10,886 nt of DNA from Gammaproteobacteria bacterium. Lineage in GTDB: Bacteria > Pseudomonadota > Gammaproteobacteria > Arenicellales > UBA868. The position numbers and the translations under genes are program-made. Below the pieces are notes generated by a model. That model did no database searches. It saw nothing but the letters and a program-made list of their open reading frames with translations, and was not told the origin of the DNA. The stretch is from NCBI GenBank assembly GCA_003529705.1, contig DPVA01000157.1, positions 1 through 10,886 of the forward strand. Direction: 5' to 3'. Below, piece by piece: positions 9,246 to 10,886 of the stretch (within the stretch, counting starts at the first letter, position 1; every line of letters begins with the position of its first letter).

Positions 9246-10054
9246 CGATCCGCTGGGGTGAGATGCGTCTCAGGTTGCAGTTTTAGGTTCAGGTCTACGG
9301 CAGTTTCCGCCACGAGACCCCCAAGGTTATCGAACGTCCTTTCAAAAAAGACGGCATGCCGATCGCGGTGGATGAGAATCACGCTGCTGGCGCGGGTTCC
9401 GTATTCCACTCCTTTAACGAAGATCAGATTCTGAACAAGCCGAAGCGGGTTATCGTCTTCGCTTGGATCGGAAGAGACTTCCAAGGGTTGTGCATCCGAC
9501 AACAACAGAAACAATTCATCTTTCAGGTCTTCTTCAGACAAGGCTGAACTCAGGGTTTCGGAGAATCGTCCTTGCCCGACCCGGGTCTTGGCCCATTGAC
9601 TCTCCGGTGGACAATTACTCAGAACAAAGACTCCGGAAGTCTCCTGGGTATGCGTTTTGGTTGCGTTGCTGAGGATTGAAATCCGGAAGGGTGTTCCCGC
9701 GATTAGGTTGAATCCCCCATATGCGGAATGGTGGGCGAGCGTGCCGGTCGCGACAGCCTCGAGCATGACCTCATGACCCAAAAGGAAGTCCCGGACGATG
9801 GTACCGCGCGATTTGGACCCCGGCATGGATGATACGGTCTTTGTGCGGCAATTGGTCAATGCTGCGAAACGGCCCTCTTGGGAAAGGCCCAGCCAGGTAC
9901 CACCGGCGCTGAGGTCGCGGCCTGCAGCTATAGCTGGGGACGTCCGCCAGCACGCCAATGGCTCGGTAGCGCGCGCGAAGTATTCATCGCGGTTGGCCGC
10001 AAGAATCAATGGAAATTCTGGATGAACCCCAAGTGCGACCGCGACAAAACACAT
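9242..10054 (-). CDS. NRDE (TANGO2) family protein
   Basis: This 270-residue protein belongs to the NRDE/TANGO2 (DUF833) family, conserved from bacteria to man. The family is named after the Asn-Arg-Asp-Glu motif, here at residues 21-24 in LAANRDEYFAR. Other family marks are the N-terminal Met-Cys (Cys2), WRTSPAIAAGRDLSAGGTWLG around 36-55, GRFAALTN near 61-68, SRGTIVRDFL, YGGFNLIAG and LSNCPPE. The molecular function is not settled; animal relatives have been linked to haem trafficking and lipid metabolism, and the fold resembles Ntn hydrolases. I see no signal peptide or membrane segment, so it is probably cytoplasmic. It starts 27 bases after the yhbY stop on the same strand and is probably co-transcribed with it. 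The ribosome-binding site is weak. Confidence 0.9.
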   Translation of the reverse strand: MCFVAVALGVHPEFPLILAANRDEYFARATEPLACWRTSPAIAAGRDLSAGGTWLGLSQEGRFAALTNCRTKTVSSMPGSKSRGTIVRDFLLGHEVMLEAVATGTLAHHSAYGGFNLIAGTPFRISILSNATKTHTQETSGVFVLSNCPPESQWAKTRVGQGRFSETLSSALSEEDLKDELFLLLSDAQPLEVSSDPSEDDNPLRLVQNLIFVKGVEYGTRASSVILIHRDRHAVFFERTFDNLGGLVAETAVDLNLKLQPETHLTPADR

Positions 10055-10081
10055 ATTCGATACGGGTGCCGGTTAAACTCG

Positions 10082-10411
10082 TTAAGGTAATTTAATCAGA
10101 CGAGCGGGTGAGCCGCGAAATGCAACTCCGATCCGACCGATCAGTTGTACAGGATCGGAGTCAGTCATCGAGCATACGCGCTCGAGCAATGCACGCTTTT
10201 GATTTTTGGGCAGAGACGGAAGGCGGATTTTTACGAGTTCATGACTGATGAGGGCATATTCAAGTTCGGATGCAACCGCGGGAGTGACACCCGAGACCCC
10301 GATGGTCACCACGGGTTTCAGGTGATGAGCGAGCGCTCGAAGATGTTTGATTTGTTTTCCGCTCAAGTCCACAGGGTTTTCACAAGGGCAGCCCTTTCCT
10401 GGGCACAGCAT
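10082..10411 (-). CDS. yhbY: Ribosome-associated RNA-binding protein YhbY (CRM domain)
   Basis: YhbY is a small CRM-domain protein that associates with pre-50S ribosomal particles and is thought to help large-subunit assembly. The core matches E. coli YhbY almost end to end: LSGKQIKHLRALAHHLKPVV, then GVSGVT carrying the GxxG RNA-binding loop, ALISHELVKIRL, and VQLIGRIGVAFRG near the end. With ATG at 10411 the protein has 109 residues, including a 13-residue leader rich in Cys and Pro (three Cys) that E. coli YhbY (97 residues) lacks. That ATG has a good AGGTG site eight bases upstream. A GTG at 10372 would match the E. coli start exactly (V-D-L-S-G-K-Q against M-N-L-S-T-K-Q) but has no ribosome-binding site. 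It is divergent from rlmE, as is usual in this class. Confidence 0.93.
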   Translation of the reverse strand: MLCPGKGCPCENPVDLSGKQIKHLRALAHHLKPVVTIGVSGVTPAVASELEYALISHELVKIRLPSLPKNQKRALLERVCSMTDSDPVQLIGRIGVAFRGSPARLIKLP

Positions 10412-10419
10412 AACATTGA

Positions 10420-10424
10420 CACCT
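10420..10424 (-). promoter_or_regulatory. yhbY: Shine-Dalgarno site for the upstream yhbY start
   Basis: On the minus strand AGGTG lies eight bases before the ATG at 10411. This is the main reason to prefer that start over the GTG at 10372, which agrees better with the E. coli protein. The site sits one base outside the rlmE ATG (10426-10428) on the other strand, so the two translation-initiation regions abut. Confidence 0.5.
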
Positions 10425-10425
10425 G

Positions 10426-10886
10426 ATGAGTTCTAAACGCGCTTCTCGAACCAGAAACTGGGCCGAACGGCAACGAAAGGATCCTTATGTTCAAAAGGCC
10501 CGGGAAGGGGCGTTCCGCTCCCGGGCGGCGTTCAAACTGCAGCAATTGGATCAGAAGGAAAGGTTACTGCGTCCGGGAATGTCCGTTGTCGATCTCGGCG
10601 CTGCTCCGGGAAGTTGGAGCCAGTATGCGGCTTGTCGAGTCGGCCCAACAGGTGTGGTCGTCGCTCTGGATAGGCTCGAGATGAGGGAAATTCCCGGTGT
10701 GCATCAGATTATCGGGGATTTTTTCGATCAGAGGATCATCGAGGAGCTCCGCCAGACGCTGGGCGAACGGCCCGTAGACCTTGTTATTTGCGATTTAGCC
10801 CCCAACCTGACGGGAGTGTCCACTATTGACCAAACCGCTATGGAACGCCTAGTACTTGCTGCGGTCGAATTCTCGCAGCAGCACCT
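10426..10886 (+). CDS. rlmE: 23S rRNA (uridine-2552-2'-O)-methyltransferase RlmE, 3' end outside window
   Basis: RlmE (RrmJ/FtsJ) uses S-adenosylmethionine to methylate the 2'-OH of U2552 in the A loop of 23S rRNA, a late 50S assembly step. The frame is open from the ATG at 10426 to the window end (153 complete codons; E. coli RlmE has 209). The N-terminus is basic. Lys37 in RSRAAFKLQQLD and Asp123 in ICDLAPN are the first two members of the K-D-K-E catalytic tetrad; the second Lys and the Glu lie beyond the window. The SAM motif reads VVDLGAAPGSWSQY at 54-67, with Ser where E. coli has the second Gly of APGGW. In many relatives ftsH follows, which cannot be checked here. No clear Shine-Dalgarno precedes the ATG. 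Only 14 bases separate it from the yhbY ATG. Confidence 0.94.
   Translation, partial: MSSKRASRTRNWAERQRKDPYVQKAREGAFRSRAAFKLQQLDQKERLLRPGMSVVDLGAAPGSWSQYAACRVGPTGVVVALDRLEMREIPGVHQIIGDFFDQRIIEELRQTLGERPVDLVICDLAPNLTGVSTIDQTAMERLVLAAVEFSQQH

Overview
The window looks like chromosomal backbone of a gammaproteobacterium outside the Enterobacteriaceae. HflD is essentially confined to Gammaproteobacteria, and the divergent yhbY/rlmE pair is a conserved arrangement in that class. The transcription regulator resembles Pseudomonas GbdR, and LtaE and TadA resemble their gammaproteobacterial counterparts. I see no tRNA or rRNA genes, insertion sequences, CRISPR array, phage genes or composition break. 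All identifications come from reading motifs and recalled family sequences, not from a database search.

Layout from left to right. (1) Bases 2-883: the 3' part of a class III adenylate cyclase gene that begins before the window, followed without a gap by tadA (tRNA A34 deaminase, 884-1402). (2) A minus-strand GlxA/GbdR-type regulator (1375-2457, or from 2514) whose 3' end runs 28 bp into tadA, tail to tail. It is divergent from a long fused indolepyruvate ferredoxin oxidoreductase gene (2628-6128). (3) A 253-bp gap with no recognised gene, then ltaE (threonine aldolase) on the minus strand. (4) A 214-bp divergent gap, then a GnnA-like Gfo/Idh/MocA dehydrogenase and hflD on the plus strand. 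(5) Convergent to hflD, and interlocking with its stop codon, a minus-strand pair reading yhbY then an NRDE/TANGO2-family gene. (6) rlmE on the plus strand, divergent from yhbY and cut off by the window end.

How the genes fit together. tadA, yhbY and rlmE all serve RNA maturation (tRNA wobble inosine, the ribosomal large subunit, 23S rRNA 2'-O-methylation). The regulator, the oxidoreductase and LtaE all concern amino-acid-related metabolism. The simplest reading of the divergent pair is that the GlxA-type regulator controls the oxidoreductase gene, but no operator could be identified. The window is dense with short-range gene overlaps and one- or two-gene transcription units, not one dedicated gene cluster. 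I found no convincing new multi-gene system. The points most worth a second look are two altered active-site positions in LtaE, the regulator/oxidoreductase pair, the orphan GnnA-like dehydrogenase, and the very tight yhbY/rlmE start region.
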